Source: a virus. From it: a DNA stretch of 49,598 nt. The translations under genes were made by a program, and so were the position numbers. Positions 27,064-37,500 of the stretch are shown in pieces. Positions within the stretch are counted from its first letter, which is position 1. Each line of letters begins with the position of its first letter. Under the pieces are notes generated by a model. It made no database searches, was not told the DNA's origin, and saw only the letters and a program-made list of their open reading frames with translations. Location of the stretch: IMG/VR virus record IMGVR_UViG_3300010334_000086, positions 1-49,598 of that record; one strand, given 5' to 3'.

Positions 27064-30000
27064 TTATAAATTTTTGATTGCTTTAACAATTGAGCCATTT
27101 CTAGATTTTATTTTACCGCCATTTTTAGAATCTTCATCTTTTTTCAAAGCTCTAGTTCCAACAATTTTACCAGCTCTGTTATATGTAAAATCTTTTCCCT
27201 CTTCTAAATCATATCCACCCATTGATGGTTTTCCTGATCCATAAGGATTAAACATAGCTAAAGGGTTTACGTTAATGGGTCTTCCATTAGCATCAAATCT
27301 ATAGTTATATCTCTGTTGTTCAAGATTGGATATTCTTTGTTCTTTTTTAGCTTGTGCTAGCTTATCAGATATAGATTTAGCTATCTCTATAGATTGTTGT
27401 TTAGTCTTAGACTTAGCTGTTGCTTGTCTTTCATATTGCTTATCAAGGATTCCAAGGTTACCTAACTGAGCTTGATCTAATAGTTTTCTATTCTCTTCGT
27501 ATGCTCTAGCTTGTTCAGCTTGGTTAGCTCTAAATTGTCCAGATAATATAGCAGAGTTGGCTGCATATTTCTGAGCTGCAAGAGCTGATTGAGCAGCAGG
27601 GTTATATCCTGTCATTCTCTGTAAAGAATTAAAATCAGCTTGATTAGCATTCAGTTGGTCTTGAAAAGATACATTATAAGGCTGTGTTAAGTTTGGTGTA
27701 AACAATTGTGCCTGTACAGGATCCATTTGATTCATTCCAGCTGCCATCATTTCAGATGAGAAGTCTGGTTGATCTATTTTATAATTAGGTCTTAGATATG
27801 GTAAAACTTCATTATATGCCATCATAGCTGTATCTATCAAATTATCTTTTTTAGGAGATAATTGAGAAGGAGCAGTAAATGCAGGAACTTTAGTTTCAGT
27901 AGGAACAAGATTTTCATGTCTCATTCCTGATGTATTTAATTCATTTCTAGGATCAGCTAAATAAAGATTTCTATTCATTGTATCTCTTTTATCTTTAAGC
28001 TGCTGCTCTAGGTAACCTTCTGGAATATCCAATGGAGAAAGATATCCTGGTTTCATTGATTCAAATGCAATTTTTTTGTAAGGTGTTAATTTTTCTTTTT
28101 TACCTTTATTTTTACCATTTTTAGCTTTCTCAAGACTTGCACCAAATTTAGCCATATTGTTATTACTTTTTTCTTTTGTAATCTTACCTTCAGAAAGATT
28201 ATAGGCAACCAATCCATGTTCAGCAGCTGTGTCATTTAAAGCACTTTGAAGAGATGCAGCATTCTGTTTCTTTTCAGCAATCTCTTTTAGTTTCATATTA
28301 GCTCCTTGATTCATTGCTTTAGCAGTGGCAAATGCTAATTGACCAAAGGCTGTGCTATCATCACCATCATCAATCATCTTAAGACTCTTTTCCATAATCT
28401 TATTTTGTCTAGCTTCCACTTTAGATAAATCCTTTATATAGTTCTTGAACTTCTTACCTTTAGCTTTGTCATCACCTATTACATCTAAATATTGATTAGG
28501 TATTTTTAAGTTACCATATACAACAAGACTGTCTTCTCCAGATGTACCATCTTTTAATTTAACTGCTGGTTCATTACGTTCAACTTCTACATCAGCTTCA
28601 TTATCTCCTCCATATTCAGCATAATCTGTATATGAATCTTTTTGTTTATCACCATAAGTTACACCAATACCTGTTCTTCCTTTACCATCAGACTCATCAT
28701 GTGATTGTCCTCTAAACATTACAGTTTCTCCTCCATCAGGTAGATAAGGATTGTAAGAGATGGGTTCTGCATATCCACCCCAATGAGTTTGTAATTCTCC
28801 ACCCATAGCATATGTTTCCATAGCTCTTTCACTAGGAGGTGTATAATTTGTTAAATGTCCACCAGCACGTAAGGAATCCATTCCTTCATGTCCAGCATTA
28901 TAATAATCTTGTGCAGTGTGATCACCAAATTTAGCTATTACTTGTGGCTGCCAATCATTACTCACCCATCCACCATCTTCTCTTGTTGCTAATCCTGGTT
29001 TTTCAATTGCACTATATTGTAAATCATCTGCAACTTTTGTTAAGCCCATACGATTAATATCTGTTTTTTGATCAGGTTTTTCATTAGTAAGAATACAATT
29101 AAAACTACCTTTTCCATCACTATATTTAGTGTAACCAGGAGGGCAATCCCAACCACCACCTTGTTTAGGAAAAGTTGTAACTACATTTGGTATAGTGTAA
29201 CCTGTTTTAATATCTTTACGATAAGCAGAAGGATATTTCAAAGCATCAGCAGCATTTTGTTCAATTGCAGAAAGACTTGAAGATGGTGGTAATAGTTCTC
29301 CACCCATTTGCATAAATGCTTGGTTTTGTGCTTGAAGTCCTCTAGCTCCAGATGTAAATGCTATGTTTTGTGCATTAGCTTGTGTTTGTGCATTAAATGC
29401 TGCTGTCTTTTTAGGCTTTTTATCAAAAAGTCCACCTACTAAATTAGCAATAGGTTTAATTGCAGCAGATGCAATTGGTCCAATTCCTGGAATAAATTTA
29501 ACAGCATCACCAATAGCATCACCAAATTGTGAACCAGCATTGTTACCACCTGCTAATGTACCTGCTTGATTAAGAACATTTCCTCCTTGAGGAGAAGTAG
29601 CAAACTTAGAAAATTGATTCATAAACCCATTCTGTGCCTGAACTAGTCCACCTCTTCTATATTGTTTAACTTGTTCAGAATCTTCTAATGGTTCATATCC
29701 AAGATCATCATATAATGTATTATTTGGAGCATATGTATTTTGTATTTCTGTTGGATTACCACCAATCACACTACCATTTCTAGCAAGATAATTAGTTCCT
29801 GTTCCATAAGCACTTCCCATTTCTTGTGTACCAAAAGCCATATCTTCTGGTCTAACATACCTACGTCTAGTTTGTTCTGGTCTTGTGTCAGCAGCTTGTC
29901 TAGAAACATTACTAACTTTAGCAGTTTGTTCTGCCATTTTCATAGCTTTCTTTTCTGCTGCATTTGCTTGGAATGCACCAACTAATTTTCCAACTACAGG

Positions 30001-30591
30001 TATACCTTTTGCAATGCTAGCAAAAGGATTTTGATTTGAACTTTGACCTGCCATTTGAGATTGATCATAAGCTGGTAACTGACCATAAGGATTTTCAGGA
30101 GCTGATGATTGTCCACCAATTGAAGGATTTCCAAATGCATAAGGATTAGGATTTGGATTAGCCATGCTTCCACCACCAACACCATTTAAACCACCTTGAG
30201 CTTTTTTAACCCTCTTACCATTTTTACCCATTGCACCAGCAGCACTACCAATACCTTTAATTATGTCTTGCAGACCTCCTCCACCTTGACCAGTCTTTGC
30301 TGCTATCTCTCTTTGGGCATCAAGATTTTGTGCTTGCATTCTTTTTGCTTGATTCATTCCAGTTATGGAAAGATCTACATCATCATACAACTGACTATAG
30401 TTTATATTGGCAGGACTACTAACTCTTTCTCCTCCCATATAACTACCAATTTCTGGAGCCATAGAAGCACCAAGCTGTGCTTTCTTTAATTCCTTACCAT
30501 GAGCTTTCTTAAAAGATGCTTCTGTTGGAAACTTCTTATAAAATGCAGCTTCGCTTTTAACACCTGCAATCTTTAAAATCTTATCTTTCAT
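27064..30591 (-). CDS. Repeat-rich internal virion protein (1175 residues)
   Basis: It opens with a short basic segment (KIAGVKSEAAFYKKFPTEAS) of the type seen in large Bacteroidetes phage cargo proteins. The body is low in recognisable domains, rich in Gln, Asn and Gly, with scattered tags such as KKAQGG, VQAQNG, LARNG, EKAKNG and SRNG that also occur in the neighbouring 1023-residue protein. Around residues 620-710 is a module (FRGQSHDE, then VEVERNEPAV and VVYGNLKIP) that I think recurs in giant virion proteins of these phages. Residues 335-390 contain Gly-rich, moderately hydrophobic helices. Start ATG 30589-30591 lies 10 bases after the 1023-residue gene. It is likely packaged; enzymatic function is not evident. 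Confidence 0.7.
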   Translation of the reverse strand: MKDKILKIAGVKSEAAFYKKFPTEASFKKAHGKELKKAQLGASMAPEIGSYMGGERVSSPANINYSQLYDDVDLSITGMNQAKRMQAQNLDAQREIAAKTGQGGGGLQDIIKGIGSAAGAMGKNGKRVKKAQGGLNGVGGGSMANPNPNPYAFGNPSIGGQSSAPENPYGQLPAYDQSQMAGQSSNQNPFASIAKGIPVVGKLVGAFQANAAEKKAMKMAEQTAKVSNVSRQAADTRPEQTRRRYVRPEDMAFGTQEMGSAYGTGTNYLARNGSVIGGNPTEIQNTYAPNNTLYDDLGYEPLEDSEQVKQYRRGGLVQAQNGFMNQFSKFATSPQGGNVLNQAGTLAGGNNAGSQFGDAIGDAVKFIPGIGPIASAAIKPIANLVGGLFDKKPKKTAAFNAQTQANAQNIAFTSGARGLQAQNQAFMQMGGELLPPSSSLSAIEQNAADALKYPSAYRKDIKTGYTIPNVVTTFPKQGGGWDCPPGYTKYSDGKGSFNCILTNEKPDQKTDINRMGLTKVADDLQYSAIEKPGLATREDGGWVSNDWQPQVIAKFGDHTAQDYYNAGHEGMDSLRAGGHLTNYTPPSERAMETYAMGGELQTHWGGYAEPISYNPYLPDGGETVMFRGQSHDESDGKGRTGIGVTYGDKQKDSYTDYAEYGGDNEADVEVERNEPAVKLKDGTSGEDSLVVYGNLKIPNQYLDVIGDDKAKGKKFKNYIKDLSKVEARQNKIMEKSLKMIDDGDDSTAFGQLAFATAKAMNQGANMKLKEIAEKKQNAASLQSALNDTAAEHGLVAYNLSEGKITKEKSNNNMAKFGASLEKAKNGKNKGKKEKLTPYKKIAFESMKPGYLSPLDIPEGYLEQQLKDKRDTMNRNLYLADPRNELNTSGMRHENLVPTETKVPAFTAPSQLSPKKDNLIDTAMMAYNEVLPYLRPNYKIDQPDFSSEMMAAGMNQMDPVQAQLFTPNLTQPYNVSFQDQLNANQADFNSLQRMTGYNPAAQSALAAQKYAANSAILSGQFRANQAEQARAYEENRKLLDQAQLGNLGILDKQYERQATAKSKTKQQSIEIAKSISDKLAQAKKEQRISNLEQQRYNYRFDANGRPINVNPLAMFNPYGSGKPSMGGYDLEEGKDFTYNRAGKIVGTRALKKDEDSKNGGKIKSRNGSIVKAIKNL

Positions 30592-30601
30592 GTTGTATAT
30601 T

Positions 30602-33600
30602 TTAATTGTATTTTTCTAACCAACCTTTGGTTTTTAATTTGGTTCCTAATTTAGCGTACGATAATTCTTGAGAACTATTATCATTTTGTGCAATTGTATT
30701 ATTTAATTTTATAATATCCTCATCTGAAAAACGTTTTTTCAATCTTTGAAAAAATTCATCATTTTGTATATTTTTATTCTGTTGAGCTTTTTTTAAAGTT
30801 TCTGGTGTAATGTCTTCACCATACTTTTTTGTAATACCTTGTTTTTTAAGTAAATATCTTACAGCATCAAGATCCCCTTTTGCTTCTCCTGAACCAATTG
30901 AATGTTCATCAATACCTTTCATTGTTGCATAGGATGATCCCAAATCTGTATCATAAATTGCACCATAAGGATTAGAAATATTACTACGAACATTTTTATC
31001 ATATAAAGCAAGTGCCCCTTTTTTAAATTCTGGTTTAGCTTTTGAAAGATTTAAAAATTCTTTAGCCTCTGTAGGACTCATTGTTTCTCCAGTTCCTGTA
31101 TATGGGGTGCTCACAAATCTATCTGCTTGACTACTAGTTACATGTCCTAACTCATGAGCTGCTGTAGAAGGTGTCCATCCCACTCCTAAACTAATTGCAG
31201 GATAATCACCTATAGTTTTTCCTTCCTTATCACTTCTGAACATTTTGTTTGTTCTAGATGGTTCAGACTTTTCAACATTTGCATTCATCCTAGGATCGTA
31301 TGATGAAAACTCTATTTTCTTTAACTCTTGTAATCTATCTTTTACAACTTGTTTAGGATCTTTTTCTCCCATACCAACTAATCTTTTCTTATATAATGGA
31401 GAATTAATATACTCTGCTTTTTCAGCAATCATTGGTGCTAGACTTTTCTTAAGTATTTGATTAGCTTGAGCAAAAGTCATTTTTTCTCCAGATCTAGTCT
31501 CCATCTTTCCTTTACTAAGAAAATCTCCATTCTGTGCTCTAGGTGTATTGTAATTTGTAAAGTTAGTTAATTGATCTATGTTTTGCAAACCTTTTTGTTC
31601 TTGTCTCAATCCATTCTTTGCTACAGGATATTCTCTTACCCTCTTTCCTTTAAATTTATAATTCTTTCCAGGAGTCATATATTGTTGATCTCCTTCATCT
31701 GATATTCCTATTAGTGGTTCATCCACTCCTTCCATTGTAATATATGGACTATCTATCTCCACCACCTTACCACGATTATCTGGATTCCAATATCCCATAT
31801 CATCTTTGATTACTCCTCCTTGTTTTAATTCAATTGTACCAGAAGTTCCATTATCATAATGTGAAATTATATCATTGTACATTTCATCTCCAGTAAGTTC
31901 AAATAATTCTTGTCTACTTAAACTTGGTGCTCCAATATTATCCCAAGCACTAGTAGTCTCTCTGGCTCTAGATTTTTTACCAAATCTTGAAAAGTCTTTA
32001 ACCCCTTCAGATAAAATATTTTTTATTCTTGCATTTGGATTTTTGATATTTATTCCAGTTGGTACATTATATCCAGCAAATTTTGTTTCTGTCATTGGAA
32101 AATTTAAACCAGAAGCCTCATTACTTGTACGAATAAATCTATCCATAGAAGGCTTGTAGTTAGTAAGAAACTGATTAGCTGCTTCAGGTGATTCATGATA
32201 AATATTTTCTAAAATTTTTTTAGTAGGATCTTGATCAATAAGACGTTTTAATCTTTTCTTTATAAAACTTTTGTGTTCATCATCAGTTACTCTTTTTAAT
32301 TCATTTTCAAGACCATTTTTTTCTTTTGCAAAGTTTTGAAGCTCAGTAGAATATTTACTTTTTACTTCTTCAGGAATAGCATTGTATATACTTTTTCCTT
32401 TCCAACCAAATTGATTGGTAGGTTGAAATTCTCCTGTACGAACTAATGGAAACTTTTTCAGATCTCTTGAAGCACTTGCCCAGTATAAAGGAGATGAGTT
32501 AAGACTCATGTTAAGATCTCCTAATGCATCTCCTGGTTTTGCATATAATTTTTCTTTTGATAACGCTTCAGAAACTTGTTCAGGAGTCATATTAAAAAAA
32601 GAATGATGAAGTCTATCACCTGGTAATTCTTCTGCCAATGAACCAGAATAGATAGCATTTTTTAGTCTCAATGCTTTGTTCTCAATATCAGAAGTTTTTT
32701 TCCATGTATCAAGACCTTTTTTAAAATATGGACTTAGTCTATTTATTTCAGACATTGCACCATGTGCTACTGGTAAATTTTGTAAAATACTTCCTGCTAA
32801 TGGTAAAACCTTATTCAAATTAGGATCTCTAATCATGTCAGCAGTTTGAGGAACAACACTTGCTACACTTTCTGCATATGTAAAAGGGTTAACTATATCA
32901 ACAGCTAGTTCATAAGGATTGGTTTCTCCTCTTGAAAAATAATCAGGTATCTCTTGACCTTTAACCTTATATGATAAAGCTGTCATAGGATGTGTAAGTA
33001 CATCCCAACCTTTAGACGTAACTGATTGTTTAGCTTCTGCTGGTCTTACAGATTCTTTATTTATAAAGTTTTCACGATATGCAGTTTCTTTTTTAGCAGC
33101 TTCTTTATTTATAAATTCATTTTTTAAAGCTTCTGGACTTTTAAAACTATCATATCCACGTGTGTACTCTGGAGTAATGGGAGCTTTGAATATACTATTA
33201 CCTCTTTGTGCTTGTGGAATATCTAACCATCCACCATTCTTCATTCCTTTTGTTTTGAAATCAAGACCATGTTGATAATAAGACATCTCTTGTCCATTCT
33301 GTGCAGAAGCTTTTGTCTTTTTTGTATACTTACCATTAGCAGGAGCAGATCCCTGTGTACGTGCGTATGTAAATCCTACAGCACCTGGAAGACTTCCTCC
33401 CATTTGAAATTGTCCACCCCATGCTGGAGAATAATCTCTACCAACATTACTATATCCATCACCTTGCATTCCTTCTGGAGCAGATACACTATAATCATTA
33501 TAGTTTTCTTGATGCTCTTGCATTGTGCCACCATCATCATATTTGTCTAACCATCTTTCACTCTTATTACTATTATCTCTTCCACATTGATGGCATACAT

Positions 33601-33673
33601 ACATATCTTTTTTACTGGAATCTGATTTATTCCAAGACCATCCACAATTTGAACATGTTACTTTACTAGCCAT
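30602..33673 (-). CDS. Virion cargo protein with zinc ribbon and HELGH metallopeptidase domain
   Basis: This 1023-residue protein has an N-terminal four-Cys zinc ribbon (C7-x2-C10 and C27-x2-C30), then SERWLDKYDDGG and low-complexity sequence. Around residues 640-690 a beta segment (VEIDSPYITMEGVDEPLIG) resembles modules of large crAss-like virion proteins. The C-terminal part holds a textbook zincin signature AAHELGHV (H840, E841, H844) with GEAKGDLDAV (E930) as a plausible third zinc ligand. It ends KGWLEKYN, echoing the N-terminal WLDKYDDGG. Its start overlaps the previous stop by one base (TAATG), suggesting translational coupling. A reasonable inference is that it is packaged and processes the large neighbouring virion proteins or a host target on entry. 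The metallopeptidase motif is strong; the substrate is unknown. Confidence 0.8.
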   Translation of the reverse strand: MASKVTCSNCGWSWNKSDSSKKDMYVCHQCGRDNSNKSERWLDKYDDGGTMQEHQENYNDYSVSAPEGMQGDGYSNVGRDYSPAWGGQFQMGGSLPGAVGFTYARTQGSAPANGKYTKKTKASAQNGQEMSYYQHGLDFKTKGMKNGGWLDIPQAQRGNSIFKAPITPEYTRGYDSFKSPEALKNEFINKEAAKKETAYRENFINKESVRPAEAKQSVTSKGWDVLTHPMTALSYKVKGQEIPDYFSRGETNPYELAVDIVNPFTYAESVASVVPQTADMIRDPNLNKVLPLAGSILQNLPVAHGAMSEINRLSPYFKKGLDTWKKTSDIENKALRLKNAIYSGSLAEELPGDRLHHSFFNMTPEQVSEALSKEKLYAKPGDALGDLNMSLNSSPLYWASASRDLKKFPLVRTGEFQPTNQFGWKGKSIYNAIPEEVKSKYSTELQNFAKEKNGLENELKRVTDDEHKSFIKKRLKRLIDQDPTKKILENIYHESPEAANQFLTNYKPSMDRFIRTSNEASGLNFPMTETKFAGYNVPTGINIKNPNARIKNILSEGVKDFSRFGKKSRARETTSAWDNIGAPSLSRQELFELTGDEMYNDIISHYDNGTSGTIELKQGGVIKDDMGYWNPDNRGKVVEIDSPYITMEGVDEPLIGISDEGDQQYMTPGKNYKFKGKRVREYPVAKNGLRQEQKGLQNIDQLTNFTNYNTPRAQNGDFLSKGKMETRSGEKMTFAQANQILKKSLAPMIAEKAEYINSPLYKKRLVGMGEKDPKQVVKDRLQELKKIEFSSYDPRMNANVEKSEPSRTNKMFRSDKEGKTIGDYPAISLGVGWTPSTAAHELGHVTSSQADRFVSTPYTGTGETMSPTEAKEFLNLSKAKPEFKKGALALYDKNVRSNISNPYGAIYDTDLGSSYATMKGIDEHSIGSGEAKGDLDAVRYLLKKQGITKKYGEDITPETLKKAQQNKNIQNDEFFQRLKKRFSDEDIIKLNNTIAQNDNSSQELSYAKLGTKLKTKGWLEKYN

Positions 33674-34539
33674 TATTTATATGATATTTGAGCAGGTGTA
33701 ATAATAAATCCAGAAGTAAGATGTGTATCACTACTATTATCTAATATGTGTCTAACAAGAAGAAACTTAGATCTAAGAGGAGATTTTTTAAAAGAACGTT
33801 TACCATAGTCCATATTAGATTGATTTAATACTTTGTCTATAGATAAAGATTCACAGCTTACATTAAACATAGGGATTTGTGAACTTTTTATTAATGACCA
33901 AAATGTATTGTATTGATAGAAACTATCACTCTTAGTATAAGTGATGGTTTTGCTTTCTTCATTGTACATTGGGTATTTTAAATAGTCTTTTAAATTGTGT
34001 GCTGGTTTTGGTACAAGTTCTAATAATCCAGAACATTGTTGACCATTATAAAGAATAGCTTTATTAAACCATCTATCATTTGTTTCTACACGTGCATTGT
34101 AATTAAACACTCCATCTGGAATAGGTAGGTATTTATAAGCTTTAGTAAAGTCTTTTACATTCTGCAAAATCTCATCATGAAATTGATAACTAAATGGATA
34201 TTCAATTACATATGGTTCTATATTACCATAGTATGTATTATATAATATGGTGTTAGTTAAATGTCTCCATATAGAAGCTGTATTAGTTTCTTCAAACTTT
34301 ATAGCTGCTATTTGTATTACATTAAGACTTGTTATAGGAAGCATTTTAGTCACCTTACACCTACCTGTAGATTGGATAATAATTACACTAACAAGATCAT
34401 CTACACTATAACTGATTCCAGATATAACAGCACTTTTTGGAATATTAGTTCCAAGTACGTTTCCTAGATTATCAGATATAGTGAAAGGACCAGTTCTGTT
34501 TCCAGCTTTTGTTAATTTTACTATTATTGTTTTTGCCAT
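33673..34539 (-). CDS. Tail-associated structural protein (288 residues)
   Basis: The N-terminal 70 residues (VKLTKAGNRTGPFTISDN, later IPKSAVISGISYSV and a Cys near the end) share a pattern with the N-terminus of the fibre-type protein at 42835-43446, so they may be one small beta domain used twice. The remainder (about 90-288) is a mixed alpha/beta region I do not recognise. It sits between the tail stabilisation protein (9 bases upstream) and the metallopeptidase cargo protein, overlapping the latter by one base. Place suggests a virion tail protein, perhaps a tail hub or nozzle component; no enzyme motif is visible. Confidence 0.65.
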   Translation of the reverse strand: MAKTIIVKLTKAGNRTGPFTISDNLGNVLGTNIPKSAVISGISYSVDDLVSVIIIQSTGRCKVTKMLPITSLNVIQIAAIKFEETNTASIWRHLTNTILYNTYYGNIEPYVIEYPFSYQFHDEILQNVKDFTKAYKYLPIPDGVFNYNARVETNDRWFNKAILYNGQQCSGLLELVPKPAHNLKDYLKYPMYNEESKTITYTKSDSFYQYNTFWSLIKSSQIPMFNVSCESLSIDKVLNQSNMDYGKRSFKKSPLRSKFLLVRHILDNSSDTHLTSGFIITPAQISYK

Positions 34540-34548
34540 TTTATTTTA

Positions 34549-37500
34549 TTATGGTAATATAGTTGTAGTTGTTGTAGTTGTAACTTGTAATGCCATTCCT
34601 GCTAAATTACAATCAGATTGTTTAATGGCTGTTCCTGATAAACGACAATCTATCTCTGTTCCAGTTCCTGTTAAACGACAATCACGTGTTGTACTAGTGG
34701 TTGTAGTTGTAGGTTCTGGAGGCAATGGTTTACGAGTGGTAGTTGTAGTACTAGTAATAGGCACTTCATTAATAGCAAGTGCTTCAAGATCACATCCTTC
34801 ATTAAGTCCAGAATAGAAGAAATTATTCTCAGCTATATAAAAATTAGGAATATAACTATGAAAAGAAATCCAGCTCTGTGTATTCATGTTGAACGAAAGT
34901 GTCCAAGATTTATTACAGAAGTATTCAGAATCAGTGAGATTTACAATTTTTATAAGTGGTGCTGTTGTAGGATTTTCAATAATATAAAAGTCTCTAGTAA
35001 CACTATTGTATTTAATTTTATCATTTAATGGAATATAGTCAAGTTTTGATATTATAACTCTATCATATTTGGAATCATATACACCATGTAAACCACAGCC
35101 ATTGAAATGATTATCTGTATCCACTCCCTTAGTAACTATTCTTTCATTGTTTATAATCTCTTCTCTATCAGGGAAATATCTAAGAATCTCAAATGCTAAA
35201 TGATCTGTAAAGAATCTATTAAGTCCAGATCCAAATGCAGAAAGATCTTGTGCTTGATTACCTGATATTAAAAAAACTTGTCCTCTTTTAGCATCTATTG
35301 TTATTTGTCCTTGAGGAATCTTTAATAACATTTTGTTTTGACTTCCTACATATCCAAGATCAGTTTCAGCAAAATCAATTGGAGGAGCTGATCTAAATAA
35401 ACTATCATTACCAAGATAGGCAGCTTGAGGATTACTAGTTTGAACAGTGAGCATTGTATTATACAAAAGACTCTTATTTTCAAATCTAGCAAGAATAGCT
35501 TTATTTTGAATACCATCTAGTGATGTTAGTTTTCCATAGTTCTGTGGAAAATCAAACATTGCCACTGGAGAATATGATAACCAGTTATTAACTCTGTTAT
35601 CAGCATTCACTTCTTGCGTATCAGAATAAATTGCTCTAAATGGATAATTTGTAAAACAAAGTTGTGCTTTCCAATCTGGAGGAAGATGTGAGAAAAAATC
35701 TTCTTTATTCTGTTTAGAAAATGTTATATTATAATAATATGTATTATCAAAAGCAATAGGCACAACACTTTGTTGAAACCAGTTATCTGGAATACCTGTA
35801 CTTACATGTGGAAAGAAATCTCCCTCTTTATTATTAAATGCTTGTCTAAGATCTACATTAATAGAAGACTCACAATAGAATGAAGGAATACCATATGCAA
35901 ATAAATAAAACTTTCCATCATAGAATGTCCTGCCAGGATTATTATCTTTAGGTTCTTGAGTGTTAGGACAATCAAAATTATGAGCCTTGTATGAAATGAT
36001 ATTTTTAAACTCAACTGTACCAGATGGATTAGTACTAGTTGTAGTAAAATCACTTAATACAGATCTAGCAGAATGCCAGTATTTTGGATAGGCAACATTA
36101 CCTATCTCATCATAAAATACATCTGAATCATCAGGAGCTCCCACTCTATTATCTATAAAAAAAGGAAGCTTTGTTTTAAATGCAAATCTACTAATAAATG
36201 TATCACCACCAAATACTACATCAGTGGAATATTTAGTAAGTGAATTTAAACTTCTCTGAAAGCCTGTATCAATTGTATTATAAGAATACATCTGTCCCCA
36301 TTGGTTAACAAATGTATTTTTTAAAGATCCATAATAAGAGACAACCTTTATAGGTTGTTCTTGTTCAGGAGTTAAACAATTAGCTGTTTCAGAAATAGTA
36401 AATCTTGAATAATCAGAAATAACACTAGTTCCTCCAGGTGCAAGTGTTGGTGTATCACTAGGAAAAGGAAGAGCAGGATATGAAGTTTTAAATCTTTCTG
36501 TAGCTGTCTTTAAATAAACAGAAGATTCTCTACTAAAGTTATTAATATTATAAGTGTCTCCTACATTCTGTACACCTGGAATAAGATATTGATAAAGATC
36601 AAGTTCTCTTTGTTTAATACCACTATTAGCAATACTTGCAGAATAGTCATAACTAGCTATTGAGTTAAAAGAATAAGCATAGTTTTTTCTTGTTATTCCA
36701 TTTACATATATAGTGAGATAGGCTTGATATGCAGTGAACATTGCTCCTGCATTAAATGGATTAGTAATATTTGCTAATGCAGCACTAGATGTTAATGCAT
36801 CACTTTGAGCTTCCTTAGTCAGTAATTTATAGAATGCATTCTTTTGAACTTTTACAAAATGAGCATTTCCTGCACCAAAAATAGCACTCTCTAATTTAAG
36901 AACACCACCTAAGAATGGTTGTCCAAAAGAAGTCTCTGGTGAATTAAATACCATTCTATATTTAGAACCATCAGTGAATCCACTTAAGTTTCCACCATCT
37001 GTATTGCAAACAAGCTTTCCTGTAGTTTTAGAAACAAAATCAACTCCTGATCCAACATTGTTTGATATGTTTATAGGAACAGTTATTGAGTTTACTTGTG
37101 GAGTTGAATTAGCATCAACCCATTCTGTATGTAGTCCATCTACAGGACTCACCCAAGAATACCTATTTCCTTTAAGAAATGCTGTATTAAGACGATATGT
37201 ACTATAATTAGATAGAGAGATAGTTCCTGATGGGTCAGTAGTTTGAAAACTTGGTTTTCCTAAAGAACATATTTCAAATGAACCAGCTGAAGCAAGATAT
37301 GTACGTGTTGCAGGTTGGTTAGTATTACAATCTATATAAAGTAGAGTGTTGTTAATATTAGGAGTTATTGTATAAGTTTGACATTGTGCAGTGTATGAAT
37401 TACTGTCTGAAAGAAGAAATGGATCTTTTTTAAGATCATTGTATGGATAGTTGGGATAGAAGAAATTAGTTTTCTCTCTTGTATATTGACCAACATTTCT

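Noticed and set aside
29994-30185. Short minus-strand frame inside the 1175-residue gene
   Set aside because: It is an out-of-frame reading of a real gene with no separate start signal.
34481-34816. Plus-strand frame rich in valine across the muzzle gene's 3' end
   Set aside because: It is the antisense shadow of poly-Thr codons (GTA/GTT triplets) in a well-supported minus-strand gene.
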